From contig JAFGBF010000010.1 in assembly GCA_016933255.1 (NCBI GenBank), positions 41,004-105,003 of the forward strand: a DNA stretch of 64,000 nucleotides, written 5' to 3'. The notes beneath the pieces are model-generated. The model saw only the letters and a list, made by a program, of their open reading frames with translations. It was not told the DNA's origin and did no database searches. The DNA comes from Candidatus Krumholzibacteriota bacterium (GTDB lineage: Bacteria; Krumholzibacteriota; Krumholzibacteriia; Krumholzibacteriales; Krumholzibacteriaceae). Of this stretch, positions 9,095-18,347 are shown piece by piece (the first letter of the stretch is position 1; each line of letters begins with the position of its first letter). A program made the translations under genes and the position numbers.

Positions 9095-9571
9095 ATGAAG
9101 ATGAGAAAAAAGAATTCTGAAAAAGGGGTTTCAAGTCTCGCGAAAGAAGGTGAAAGCATGGCGACCGAAGGAAAGATGAATTCAATTATCGGGGAGGGCT
9201 GCGCTGTCAAAGGTACGATCGATGTGCGCGACGGCACTCTGAGGATCGATGGGGATTTTGAGGGGTCGGTAGTCTGCCCCGGAACCCTCGTCGTTGGCAA
9301 AGGGGGAAAGGTCAAGGCCGACATAAAGGTAAACAGTGCGGTGATCGGTGGAAAGATGACGGGAAATATCGACGCAAAGGAAAAGATAGAGCTTCAGGCC
9401 GGATCCAGGCTTGAGGGAGATATCAAAACGACCCGTCTCGTTATCGATGAAGGCGTTTTCTTTGAGGGCTCGTGCAAGATGAGCCCTGACGGAAAGACGA
9501 ACTACGCCGCTCCGAAAATCGAGAAAGACGAAAAAGAAAAGAAAGACTCAGCAAACGCTTGGACGAAATAG
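9095..9571 (+). CDS. Bactofilin (polymer-forming cytoskeletal protein)
   Basis: This is a 158-residue DUF583/bactofilin protein. The core (about residues 32-130) is a regular right-handed beta-helix in which short strands repeat every 17-18 residues around GTIDVRDGTLRIDGDFEGSV and GKVKADIKVNSAVIGGKMTG. The tail is charged. Bactofilins polymerise without nucleotide and scaffold envelope enzymes. The first ATG is 2 bp after the M23 gene. A second in-frame ATG at 9158 (MATEGKMNS) has a stronger upstream GAAGG and would give 137 residues, closer to the usual family N-terminus, so the true start may be 9158. Confidence 0.93.
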   Translation: MKMRKKNSEKGVSSLAKEGESMATEGKMNSIIGEGCAVKGTIDVRDGTLRIDGDFEGSVVCPGTLVVGKGGKVKADIKVNSAVIGGKMTGNIDAKEKIELQAGSRLEGDIKTTRLVIDEGVFFEGSCKMSPDGKTNYAAPKIEKDEKEKKDSANAWTK

Positions 9572-9610
9572 AACCCTTCAGCTGACGCTACGGGTCTTAT
9601 GGAAAAAGAA

Positions 9611-9639
9611 AAGGGCCACCTGATGGCGGCCCTTTTTCT
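9611..9639 (+). terminator. Intrinsic terminator, probably bidirectional
   Basis: AAGGGCC (9611-9617) pairs with GGCCCTT (9628-9634) around a 10-base loop, followed by a T-rich run (9633-9639). A-rich bases on the left side would supply the U-tract for the opposite strand. It lies between the convergent bactofilin and hsp20 genes. Confidence 0.8.
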
Positions 9640-9657
9640 GTGACGGATCGTCTGGGC

Positions 9658-10101
9658 TTATTTTACCTTTACCTTTATCTCTTTCGGCTTTGCCGGTTCC
9701 GTCTTTGGAATAGAGACCCTGAGGACTCCGTTTTTGTATTCGGCGTCGACATCCTCGAGCCTGGTGTTCTCCGGCAGCCTGAACGATCTCTCAAACTTTC
9801 CGTAGCTCACCTCGCAAATATGCATCTTTTCGTTTTCAGCCTTTTCTTCCGTCTTCTTTTCCCCTCTGATTGTCATCAGGTTCTCCTGCACCTCGATCGA
9901 TAACTCCTCTTTTTCCATTCCGGGAATCTCGGCGGTGAGTTCAAACCTGTCATCGAGTTCTTTGACATTCACTTTCGGCATCCAGCTTATCTCTTCGCCG
10001 GGCCCCCTGAATACCGAAGGGAAAAAACCGTTAAACATACCTTCCATCTCACTTTCGAACCTGTTAAGGCCTGTCGACGGGTACCATCTTACGAGTTTCA
10101 T
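9658..10101 (-). CDS. hsp20: Small heat-shock protein, Hsp20/alpha-crystallin family
   Basis: The 147 residues have the alpha-crystallin domain at about 40-140: WMPKVNVKELDDRFELTAEI, the IPGMEKEEL block, and the conserved NGVLRVSIPK near the end. A short basic tail follows (KEIKVKVK, without the classical IxI). It is an ATP-independent holdase that keeps unfolding proteins soluble. It has a near-perfect AAGGAGGA ribosome-binding site before the ATG. It is the only minus-strand gene in the first 43 kb and is transcribed alone. The upstream region has inverted repeats but no recognisable CIRCE element. Confidence 0.94.
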   Translation of the reverse strand: MKLVRWYPSTGLNRFESEMEGMFNGFFPSVFRGPGEEISWMPKVNVKELDDRFELTAEIPGMEKEELSIEVQENLMTIRGEKKTEEKAENEKMHICEVSYGKFERSFRLPENTRLEDVDAEYKNGVLRVSIPKTEPAKPKEIKVKVK

Positions 10102-10523
10102 TTTCTTCCTCCTTTTTGCGGTTTCCTGGTATCTAAAGATATTTCGTTTTCATCCCTATCAGAACGCATCATACATGCCAAAAAGCCGTGATTGTTTCAA
10201 GTCATGTTATACCAGCTGGTTATGGCGGTTGCCCACACAGGCCGGCCAGGCTTTTCGGCGGCAGCATGACACTCTGCCACAAATGCGCTGCCATAGGGGC
10301 ATATTTTGACAGCAGACAAATGTCAATGTGGCAGTTAGGCCTCTTCGCTTATGGCAGGTTGCTGCAAGGTCGTCGTCCATGATATCTAATGAGACCGGAT
10401 CAAGGGATATTACCGGTAAAAACAGTTCGGTATTTTCTTGAATTGAAATATTCCATGAAAAGGATTATTGTCGGCATATATGTTTATGTAGTTAAGGTTT
10501 TTCTCGATTACAGAGGTGTGATA
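10102..10523. other. Divergent intergenic region (422 bp) with nested inverted hexamers
   Basis: No gene is supportable here. It separates hsp20 (minus) from ettA (plus). CTGCCA occurs at 10274-10279 and 10288-10293, and its complement TGGCAG at 10329-10334 and 10352-10357. Between them TTGACA (10306-10311) faces TGTCAA (10321-10326). Read on the minus strand, the latter could be a -35 box with TATGCC 17 bp away, pointing at hsp20, but that -10 is poor. I cannot assign a regulator. Confidence 0.5.
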
Positions 10524-12209
10524 ATGAGCGTGGAACCGAATAAAATCATCTATTCGATGATCGGAGTAAGTAAATTCTATAATAACAAGGAGATACTTAA
10601 AGATATATCTCTTTCATATTTCTACGGGGCTAAGATAGGAGTGCTCGGGTTAAATGGCTCGGGAAAGTCGACCCTGCTGAGGATCCTTGCCGGAAAAGAC
10701 AGGGAATTCAACGGGAAGACGAGCCTCTCGCCCGGGCACACAGTCGGCTTTCTGGAGCAGGAACCATCGTTCGATGAAGAGAAGACGGTAAGGGAGATAG
10801 TTGAAGAAGCGGTAGGAGATGTGGTAAAGCTGCTCGAAGAGTATAACGAGATCAGCAGCGCCTTTGCCGAACCTATGGATGATGATGAGATGGATGCCCT
10901 GTTGAAAAGGCAGGGGGCCGTGCAGGAGAAGATCGATGCTTCGGATGCGTGGGATCTCGATTCAAGACTCGATATGGCTATGGACGCTCTGCGCTGCCCC
11001 GCGCCGGAAACGAAAATAAAGCATATATCCGGAGGGGAAAAGAGAAGGGTGGCGCTTTGCAGGCTGCTGCTACAGAAACCCGACATCCTCCTTCTCGACG
11101 AACCTACCAACCATCTTGACGCCGAAACGATAGCGTGGCTCGAGCATCATCTCCAGGAATACGCAGGCACAGTCATAGCGGTGACTCACGACAGATATTT
11201 TCTTGATAATGTGGCCGGATGGATATTGGAACTCGACAGGGGCGAAGGGATACCCTGGAAAGGGAATTATTCATCATGGCTCAGGCAGAAGGAAAAGAGG
11301 CTCGAGCTGGAGGAGAAAAAAGAATCCAGGCGCAGGAAGACGCTTCAGCGCGAACTCGAGTGGATAAAGATGACCCCGAAGGCAAGGCATACCAAGTCAA
11401 AAGCAAGGATCAATGCGTATGAGACCCTTATAGGCGAAGAAGGAAGCGAAAGGGAAAAGAACCTTGAACTGTATATTCCTCCAGGCCCGCGGCTGGGAGG
11501 CACGGTGATAAATGCCGACGGCGTCAGCAAGGTCTATGATGGAAAGATCATATTCAGCGATCTGAAGTTCATGCTCCCGCCGGGAGGCATAATCGGAGTC
11601 ATCGGGGCGAACGGAGCCGGCAAGACAACGCTTTTCAGGCTTATTACCGGAGAGGAAAAACCGGACAGCGGAACGGTTGTTCTCGGCGAGACAGTCAAAC
11701 TGGCATATGTCGATCAGTCGAGGGCTCTGCTGGATCCGGAGAAATCGATTTGGGAACAGATCTCCGGGGGAGAAGAAAAGATAATGCTGGGAAGCAAAGA
11801 GGTGAATTCCCGGGCTTATGTCGCGAAATTCAATTTTTCCGGATCAGATCAGTCGAAAAAAGTCGGAAAGCTCTCAGGTGGAGAAAGAAACAGGGTGAAC
11901 CTCGCGATGGTCCTTAAGGAAGGGGCGAATGTGATCCTTCTTGATGAGCCGACGAACGATCTTGATGTCAACACGATGCGCGCTCTTGAAGAGGCGCTTG
12001 AGAATTTCGGCGGGTGCGCCGTAGTCATCAGTCACGACAGGTGGTTTCTCGACAGGATAGCGACGCATATACTTGCCTTTGAAGGAGACAGTTCTGCCTA
12101 CTGGTTCGAAGGCAACTTTTCCGACTACGAAAAGAACAAGAAGGAGAGGCTCGGAGCCCTGGCTGATATCCCGAAACGGATAAAATACAGGTCACTGACA
12201 AGGGATTGA
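10524..12209 (+). CDS. ettA: Energy-dependent translational throttle protein EttA (ABC-F ATPase)
   Basis: From the ATG at 10524 the protein has 561 residues, close to E. coli EttA (555). Two ABC domains carry Walker A motifs GLNGSGKST and GANGAGKTT, signatures ISGGEKRRVALCR and LSGGERNRVNLAM, and Walker B LLLDEPTNHLDAE and ILLDEPTNDLDVN. The EttA-specific arm and linker are present (GEGIPWKGNYSSWLRQKEKR). There are no membrane segments. EttA binds the ribosomal E site and gates entry into elongation according to ATP/ADP. The frame is open 45 codons further upstream, but the chosen start has GAGGTG 6 bp before it and matches the family N-terminus (a short lead, then YSMIGVSKFY). Confidence 0.95.
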   Translation: MSVEPNKIIYSMIGVSKFYNNKEILKDISLSYFYGAKIGVLGLNGSGKSTLLRILAGKDREFNGKTSLSPGHTVGFLEQEPSFDEEKTVREIVEEAVGDVVKLLEEYNEISSAFAEPMDDDEMDALLKRQGAVQEKIDASDAWDLDSRLDMAMDALRCPAPETKIKHISGGEKRRVALCRLLLQKPDILLLDEPTNHLDAETIAWLEHHLQEYAGTVIAVTHDRYFLDNVAGWILELDRGEGIPWKGNYSSWLRQKEKRLELEEKKESRRRKTLQRELEWIKMTPKARHTKSKARINAYETLIGEEGSEREKNLELYIPPGPRLGGTVINADGVSKVYDGKIIFSDLKFMLPPGGIIGVIGANGAGKTTLFRLITGEEKPDSGTVVLGETVKLAYVDQSRALLDPEKSIWEQISGGEEKIMLGSKEVNSRAYVAKFNFSGSDQSKKVGKLSGGERNRVNLAMVLKEGANVILLDEPTNDLDVNTMRALEEALENFGGCAVVISHDRWFLDRIATHILAFEGDSSAYWFEGNFSDYEKNKKERLGALADIPKRIKYRSLTRD

Positions 12210-12350
12210 GTCTTCACCATGGCAGGGCGGGAAAGTATCGGAGAAGGCGGATGATATTAAAAAGAATGGAACTTGAGGCTGTAATGCCGTATAAATACGA
12301 TTGGGCGGGGAAAATCATATGCCTGAAAGCGTGATACCAGAGGAGGAGAG

Positions 12351-14243
12351 ATGAAAGCCAGACCAGTTACCATAACACTTATTATTTTGATGACAGCGTT
12401 GTCCGCGTGTACTGGACATAAGGCGGCGGAATATACGATCGAGCAGTTCATGGATAATGTGATCATCTCGGGAGGGTATTTTTCGCACGACGAGAAGAAC
12501 CTGCTTGTTACGATGGATGAATCAGATATCTTCAACGCCTACAGTATTCCGGTCAACGGGGGAAAGGCTGTCCAGCTGACTGATTCCGACAGGCACTCCG
12601 TTTTTGCCCTTTCATATTTTCCTGCTGATAACAGGTTTCTTTTTCTCAGCGACAAGGGGGGAAACGAGATCTACCATATCTACCTTCGCGACGAAGACGG
12701 GATCATTATCGATCTGACTCCGGAGGTAAAGGCAAGGGCGGTATTCTACGGGTGGACCAGGAAAGAGGACCGGTTTGTCTTCGGTTCGAACAGGCGCGAC
12801 TCGAAATATATGGATATATACCTGATGGATATCGAGACCTTCACGCCGAAGATGATCTATCTGAATGATGCCGGATACAATTTCGGATGGATCTCCGATG
12901 ACATGAGGTATATGGCTTTTTACAAAATGCTTACCGAACACAATACGGAGATGTATATCTATGACCGTGAGGCGGGTGAAATGAAGCACATATCAGCGCA
13001 TCAGGGAGATATCATCTTTACCCCGCTCGAATTCAGCAAAGATTCCAAATATCTGTATTATCTGACAGATGAAGAGAGCGAATTCACCTTCCTCAAAAAA
13101 TATGAACTTGCCACCGGAAAAAGTTCGACCGTCGAGACAGCCGAATGGGATATAAGCTATTCATACTGTTCGTGGAACGGGACCTACAGGGTGACGGGTA
13201 TCAACAATGACGGGAAGACAGAGATCAGGGTCTACAGGACAGAGACCGGCGAGCTGGTCGATCTTCCTGAATTTCCCGATGGAGTGATATCTTCAGTCGG
13301 AGTCTCGAAAAGCGAAAGATATATGCGTTTCCACCTCAGCGATTCGAGGTCGACAAACAATCTCTACGTATTCGATTTCGAAACAGGGAAGTATAGGAAG
13401 CTGACAGACTCCATGAATCCCGAGATAGATCCCGAGGTCCTTGTGGTGCCGGAGCTTATCAGATACAAATCGTTCGATGATGAAATAATACCGGCTTTTT
13501 ATTTCAAACCTGAAGGGATCAAACCGGGAGACAGCATCCCGGCTATCATATATGTCCACGGAGGTCCTGGCGGACAGGCGAGAGTAAGATATTACGCGCT
13601 TATTCAATATCTTGTGAATCACGGTTACGCCGTACTCGCCGTAAACAACAGGGGAAGTTCCGGATATGGAAAGAGGTTTTTAAGCCTCGATGATCACAGA
13701 CATGGGAATGATGATCTCAGAGACTGTATCGAGGGAAAGAACTGGCTTATAAAAACGCGGTATGTCGATCCTGGCAGGATCGGGATCCTCGGAGGGAGTT
13801 ATGGCGGGTATATCACGCTCGCCGCATTGACATTCACTCCCGAAGAATTCGCCGTCGGAGTCGATCTCTTTGGAATGTCGAACTGGGTGAGAACGCTGAG
13901 CAACATCCCACCCTGGTGGGAAAGTATAAGAGAGGCCCTTTATAAGGAGATCGGAAACCCCCAGACCGACGAGGAATATCTGAAAAGCATCTCTCCTCTT
14001 TTTCACGCGGAAAATATAGTAAGGCCTCTTATGGTGCTTCAGGGGGCAAATGATCCGAGGGTCCTTAAAGCTGAATCGGATGAGATCGTCGAGGCAGCGA
14101 GAAAAAACGGTACGGTGGTCGAATATATGATATTCGAAGATGAAGGGCACGGATTTCTTAAAAAAGAGAACCGTATTGCAGGGTACGGAGCCGTTCTCGA
14201 ATTTCTTGACAGGCATCTTAAAAACAGTGACAAAAAGAATTGA
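12351..14243 (+). CDS. Prolyl oligopeptidase family (S9) peptidase, lipoprotein
   Basis: The 630 residues start with a lipoprotein signal ending LSAC (Cys20), so it is probably anchored in the periplasm or outer membrane. Residues about 30-360 form a WD-like beta-propeller (repeats such as YFPADNRFLFLSDKGGNEIY). The alpha/beta-hydrolase domain spans about 375-630. The catalytic triad is visible: Ser483 in GGSYGGY, Asp568 in GANDPRV and His600 in DEGHGF. The fold and motif resemble acylaminoacyl-peptidase and dipeptidyl-peptidase relatives that trim short peptides. A good GGAGGAGAG site precedes the ATG. It stands 141 bp after ettA and 25 bp before moxR, without an obvious functional link. Confidence 0.93.
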   Translation: MKARPVTITLIILMTALSACTGHKAAEYTIEQFMDNVIISGGYFSHDEKNLLVTMDESDIFNAYSIPVNGGKAVQLTDSDRHSVFALSYFPADNRFLFLSDKGGNEIYHIYLRDEDGIIIDLTPEVKARAVFYGWTRKEDRFVFGSNRRDSKYMDIYLMDIETFTPKMIYLNDAGYNFGWISDDMRYMAFYKMLTEHNTEMYIYDREAGEMKHISAHQGDIIFTPLEFSKDSKYLYYLTDEESEFTFLKKYELATGKSSTVETAEWDISYSYCSWNGTYRVTGINNDGKTEIRVYRTETGELVDLPEFPDGVISSVGVSKSERYMRFHLSDSRSTNNLYVFDFETGKYRKLTDSMNPEIDPEVLVVPELIRYKSFDDEIIPAFYFKPEGIKPGDSIPAIIYVHGGPGGQARVRYYALIQYLVNHGYAVLAVNNRGSSGYGKRFLSLDDHRHGNDDLRDCIEGKNWLIKTRYVDPGRIGILGGSYGGYITLAALTFTPEEFAVGVDLFGMSNWVRTLSNIPPWWESIREALYKEIGNPQTDEEYLKSISPLFHAENIVRPLMVLQGANDPRVLKAESDEIVEAARKNGTVVEYMIFEDEGHGFLKKENRIAGYGAVLEFLDRHLKNSDKKN

Positions 14244-14268
14244 GATCGAGTGGGAGACCTCCTGAAGT

Positions 14269-15252
14269 ATGGATCAAAATAACGAAGAGAGGGTCCTGGC
14301 GCGGTTCGCCGAAGCTTACGGGAAACTGAAGGTCGAGATCGCGAAAGTCATCATAGGACAGGACAAGGTAATAGACGAGCTTATTACTGCTCTGTTTGCC
14401 GGCGGGCACTGCCTGCTCGTCGGGGTCCCGGGGCTTGCCAAGACGCTTCTTGTCTCTACAGTCTCGGAATGTCTTGGGCTGGGATTTTCCCGGATACAGT
14501 TCACGCCGGATCTGATGCCGAGCGATATCATGGGAACAGAAGTCCTTGAAGAGGACAAATCCTCCCACAGCAGGGTCTTCAGGTTCATCAGGGGCCCCGT
14601 TTTTTCAAATATCGTTCTTGCCGATGAGATCAACAGGACTCCCCCCAAGACACAGGCAGCCCTTCTGCAGGCTATGCAGGAGTACAATGTCACGGTAGGA
14701 GGCGAGACGCACCCTCTTGACCTGCCTTTTTTTGTCCTTGCGACGCAGAACCCGATCGAACTCGAAGGGACCTATCCTCTCCCCGAAGCTCAACTCGACA
14801 GGTTCATGTTCAATATCAGAGTCGATTATCCATCGATCGATGAAGAAATGATGATTGTCGATTCGACCACTTCAGCGGCTTCCGAAAAACCGGAGAAGGT
14901 GATCGGTGCCGAAGAGATCATAGAAATACAGAATATGATTAAAAAGGTGCCGGTTTCTGAAAAGATCCTTTCATATGCTGTCCGGCTTGTAAGGGCAAGC
15001 AGGGATAGATCGTTTCCGGGTGTCGGCCAGTACCTGTCGTGGGGAGCCGGCCCGAGAGCGGGGCAGTATCTTATACTCGGAGCAAAGACCCGTACTGTCA
15101 TGACTGGAAGGACGACACCGGATATCGATGATATCCGGGCTGTCGCGTGGCCGGTTCTCAGACACAGGCTGGTGACCAACTTCCACGCGGAAGCGGATGG
15201 GATCACGACCGAAGAACTGGTGGGAAGACTGCTTGATACTGTCGAGCAGTAA
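14269..15252 (+). CDS. MoxR-family AAA+ ATPase
   Basis: The 327 residues include Walker A GVPGLAKT at 52-59, Walker B VLADEINR near 118, and the MoxR block TPPKTQAALLQAMQE. Sensor/arginine regions follow (ATQNPIELEGTYPLPEAQLD). MoxR proteins act as chaperone-like ATPases together with VWA-domain proteins. Here the partners follow directly: a DUF58 protein 41 bp downstream and a BatA-like VWA membrane protein after that. This is the common MoxR-DUF58-Bat arrangement linked to envelope stress in other bacteria; the client is unknown. Confidence 0.94.
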   Translation: MDQNNEERVLARFAEAYGKLKVEIAKVIIGQDKVIDELITALFAGGHCLLVGVPGLAKTLLVSTVSECLGLGFSRIQFTPDLMPSDIMGTEVLEEDKSSHSRVFRFIRGPVFSNIVLADEINRTPPKTQAALLQAMQEYNVTVGGETHPLDLPFFVLATQNPIELEGTYPLPEAQLDRFMFNIRVDYPSIDEEMMIVDSTTSAASEKPEKVIGAEEIIEIQNMIKKVPVSEKILSYAVRLVRASRDRSFPGVGQYLSWGAGPRAGQYLILGAKTRTVMTGRTTPDIDDIRAVAWPVLRHRLVTNFHAEADGITTEELVGRLLDTVEQ

Positions 15253-15293
15253 CTCGGGCAGGCGGCTCTGGATATAAGATCGATGGGATCGGA

Positions 15294-16199
15294 ATGTCTC
15301 CAGAACAAAATGATATAAGCGAGTTTCTGCGGCCTGAGACGGTAAGCAGGCTCGCCAATATCGATCTAAAGGCAAGGCTGATCGTTGAAGGGTTCATAGC
15401 CGGGCTGCACAAATCTCCATATCACGGGTTTTCAGTCGAGTTCGCCGAATACAGGCAGTATAACGCGGGCGAATCCACGAGGAACATCGACTGGAAGATT
15501 TACGCAAAGACCGACAGGTATTATACGAAGATATTCGAGGACGAGACGAATCTCAGCGCGACTCTTCTGCTCGACAGAAGCGCTTCGATGGATTTCGGAA
15601 GTTCCGGGATAACAAAGCTTCGGTACGGGACCCTTCTGAGCGCAGCTTTGGCATATCTTATGATCAAGCAGCGCGACGCGGTCGGGCTGGCTGTCTTCGA
15701 CGAGAAGATCGTGGAGATGGTCCCGCACCGGTCTGTCAAAAGACATCTTTTCCATCTTATGAAGACCCTGGAGAATATAACTCCCGGCGCAATGACAGAG
15801 ATCAGCAATACCCTGCATGAAATAGCGGAGAGAATAAAGAGGCGGGGGCTGATCATTCTGATAAGCGACCTGCTCGATGATTCAGGACGAGTGATAAGCG
15901 GGCTGAAACACTTCAGGCACCGGGGGCATGAGATAGTGATATTTCATCTTCTCGACCCGAAGGAGATCTCGCTTGATTACGGGGGCGAGGTCAGGTTCGT
16001 CGACAGCGAGACAGGAGAAAAGATCAGGACTCAGCCATGGTTTCTGAAAAAGGAATACAGTGCGGATATCAGCGGGTGGATCAATGATCTGGAAACGGCG
16101 TGCAAGGAAAACGCTATAGATTACAATCTCGTCACTATCGACACCTCTTTTGATAAAGCTCTTTTCTCTTATCTCAGCAAGAGGCGGAGGATGCGGTAG
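15294..16199 (+). CDS. DUF58 protein with VWA-like domain
   Basis: The 301-residue soluble protein has the DUF58 signature SVEFAEYRQYNAGESTRNID and WKIYAKTDRYYTKIFEDE (about 46-87). A VWA-like fold follows with a MIDAS motif DRSASMD (Asp94, Ser96, Ser98) and the strand LIILISDLLDD near 185. It is presumed to work with the MoxR ATPase just upstream. It ends 3 bp before the next gene. No signal peptide or membrane segment is evident. Confidence 0.92.
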   Translation: MSPEQNDISEFLRPETVSRLANIDLKARLIVEGFIAGLHKSPYHGFSVEFAEYRQYNAGESTRNIDWKIYAKTDRYYTKIFEDETNLSATLLLDRSASMDFGSSGITKLRYGTLLSAALAYLMIKQRDAVGLAVFDEKIVEMVPHRSVKRHLFHLMKTLENITPGAMTEISNTLHEIAERIKRRGLIILISDLLDDSGRVISGLKHFRHRGHEIVIFHLLDPKEISLDYGGEVRFVDSETGEKIRTQPWFLKKEYSADISGWINDLETACKENAIDYNLVTIDTSFDKALFSYLSKRRRMR

Positions 16200-16202
16200 G
16201 AG

Positions 16203-18347
16203 ATGGATTTTCTTAACCCTTTTTTTCTGATAATGCTCGGCGCGGTCGGAGTGCCGATCCTTATACATTTTTTCAGCAGAAAAAAAATACCTGAGATCGT
16301 TTTCAGCTCCCTGATCTTTCTCCGTGGGTCTCAGCGCAGAAGCATGCGTCGGATCGATTTCAGGAGGCTTCTTCTCCTTCTCGTCAGAATGGCCGGGGTC
16401 GCCCTGATCGCCCTTGCCTTTGCGCGCCCCGTGATAAAAGGAGGGCTTGCCGCGGTCTTTCCCGGAAAGGGTTCGGCAGCGATTGCTATTCTTCTTGATA
16501 GAAGCTACAGCATGTCTGTCGAGGAAGGAGAAGAAACAGTTTTCGAAAAAGGAGCTGACAGGGCGCTGGAAATTATCAGGGAATTAAACGAAGAGGATGA
16601 AGCAGCGATCTTTCTGTTCGATACGAAAGTGGAAAAGATATTCGAAGCGGAAAGATTCAGGGCGGCCCCTGTTTTTGACCTTTTGAAGCTGCAGGCGCCA
16701 TCGTTCTTCGGGACTGATCTTGCCGCGGCATTCGCTGCCGCGAGAGAACATCTCCTTTCAAGCAGAAAAGAGATCAGGGAACTGTATATCATCTCTGATT
16801 TCCAGAAAAGCGGGCTTGGAGACGCGCGGAGTCTCCTTAATGACCAGAAAAACGACGAAGGGGCCGATAAAGGGGTTTCGGGAAAAAAGAAGGAAAGGAT
16901 CCGGTCGTTTTTAATTCCTGTCGGGGGAGAAACCGGACAGAACGTCTCGATCGATCGCGTCATCACTCCCGGAGCCGTCGTACACAGGGGAGAATCGGCC
17001 GCGATAAGTGTCGTTATGAAGAATCATTCACCTGTTCTTGAAGCGCAGTTCCCGCTGAGAATATCGCTGGACGCAAAAAGGATCCTTGAAAGAGAGATAA
17101 GGATTGCGCCCGGAAGTTCAAGGACGGAAAGTGTCGAGGTCCCGATAGAGAGATCCGGCTGGATCGAAGGAGAAGCGAGTAAACGCCCTGACCGGCTGAG
17201 CGTCGATGATAGAAGAGTATTCACGATCCATTCCAGAGAAAAAGACAAGGTGCTCCTTATCAGCGATGGGGAGTCCTTTTATCTTGAGCAGGCTCTGAGC
17301 CCGCGGGAAGAAGACGAGGAGATAATACTTCTCCGAAGGAAATGGGACGATCTCGTCACTGCCGACCTGGACTGGGCCGACCTGGCTGTTGTCGGGCCCG
17401 GACAGGAACCGGCGGAAAGAGACATCTCGATCATCAAGGAGTTCGTCTCGAAGGGCGGAGGACTGCTTGCCCTTGTAACGAAAGGGCATGAACGGCTGAT
17501 AAAAGCGCTGTCTTTAAACGGACCCTCCATCGATTATAGCGGAAGGGAAGAGACTGTCGAAGCGATCAGCAGAGATGTGGAAAAGCCGTTGTTTCTGTCC
17601 CCTTTCGACCGGGAAGATATGAAGTCGCTATTGGATCTCAGGTTCAGGGGAACTCCCATGATCAGCGGTGTAGATAGAGGCGATATCGATCTCTGGTTCA
17701 GTAACGGTTCTCCTTTTGTATGGAGCGAAAGGACGGGAAAAGGAAGAATGATCTTTGCCGCGGTCGATCCGAGGCCTGAAGGAGGAGATCTTGTCCTTTC
17801 CCCTTTGTTTCTCCCCCTGATAAGGCAGCTGCTGCTGGCGATGGATCCAGAACCGGGACGTTCGGGGAGTGTGGAGATCGGGGAAAAATTCATATGGGAC
17901 CGGGAGGGACAGGACAGTTTTACGGTAACTCTTCCTGATGGTTCCGAATATCTGCCGGCAGAAGAGACAGAAGGCGCTCCTGGCAGCTCCGGAGGCAGCG
18001 GCCATGGAAGCAGAGGATCTCTCATACCTGCTGGGGACTTTCCGGGGTTTCTGAGGATCGAGGGGCCGAAAGGCGCTCTTCTGGTGCTCGGCGTCAATCC
18101 GCTGTCTTTCAGGGAATCGGATCTTGCTGTTGCCGCTCCGGGGGAAGCGGCAGATTCGCTGCGGCTCGAAGACGTAATGATAATCCCGGAAAAAGCTGAT
18201 ATTTCAGCGCATATGAAAAGAGCAAGAGAAGGAAGGGAAATATCGGTTCCTCTCATACTTGCGGCGATCTTTCTATTTGTCGTCGAGCTGTTTATAGCTC
18301 AGAGAAAAGATATGGCGGAGGGAGGGACCGCAAAAGATGTGGAATGA
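16203..18347 (+). CDS. BatA-like aerotolerance protein: membrane-anchored VWA protein
   Basis: This is a 714-residue protein. The N-terminus carries the BatA/aerotolerance double-membrane motif, with FLNPFFLIMLGAVGVPILIH at 3-22 and a second segment at about 57-75 ending ALAFARPVI. A VWA domain spans about 93-240 with MIDAS DRSYSMS (Asp99, Ser101, Ser103). A long periplasmic region (about 250-680) includes a glutamine-amidotransferase-like segment (KEFVSKGGGLLALVTKG). A last membrane helix is at about 682-700. It completes the MoxR-DUF58-VWA module. It overlaps the start of mfd by 11 bp. Substrate or client is unknown. Confidence 0.88.
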   Translation: MDFLNPFFLIMLGAVGVPILIHFFSRKKIPEIVFSSLIFLRGSQRRSMRRIDFRRLLLLLVRMAGVALIALAFARPVIKGGLAAVFPGKGSAAIAILLDRSYSMSVEEGEETVFEKGADRALEIIRELNEEDEAAIFLFDTKVEKIFEAERFRAAPVFDLLKLQAPSFFGTDLAAAFAAAREHLLSSRKEIRELYIISDFQKSGLGDARSLLNDQKNDEGADKGVSGKKKERIRSFLIPVGGETGQNVSIDRVITPGAVVHRGESAAISVVMKNHSPVLEAQFPLRISLDAKRILEREIRIAPGSSRTESVEVPIERSGWIEGEASKRPDRLSVDDRRVFTIHSREKDKVLLISDGESFYLEQALSPREEDEEIILLRRKWDDLVTADLDWADLAVVGPGQEPAERDISIIKEFVSKGGGLLALVTKGHERLIKALSLNGPSIDYSGREETVEAISRDVEKPLFLSPFDREDMKSLLDLRFRGTPMISGVDRGDIDLWFSNGSPFVWSERTGKGRMIFAAVDPRPEGGDLVLSPLFLPLIRQLLLAMDPEPGRSGSVEIGEKFIWDREGQDSFTVTLPDGSEYLPAEETEGAPGSSGGSGHGSRGSLIPAGDFPGFLRIEGPKGALLVLGVNPLSFRESDLAVAAPGEAADSLRLEDVMIIPEKADISAHMKRAREGREISVPLILAAIFLFVVELFIAQRKDMAEGGTAKDVE

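Noticed and set aside
10240..10370. Possible sigma-54 (-24/-12) promoters around TGGCAG motifs
   Set aside because: The GG and GC elements are one base off the required spacing in each candidate, or the -12 element reads GT instead of GC.
10188..10382. Short open frames between hsp20 and ettA
   Set aside because: No ribosome-binding site and no protein-like pattern; Cys/His/Arg-rich translation. The repeats in the region explain the sequence better.
17534..18256. A 240-codon serine-rich minus-strand frame
   Set aside because: Shadow of the BatA-like gene; low-complexity Ser/Pro/Arg translation typical of antisense frames here.
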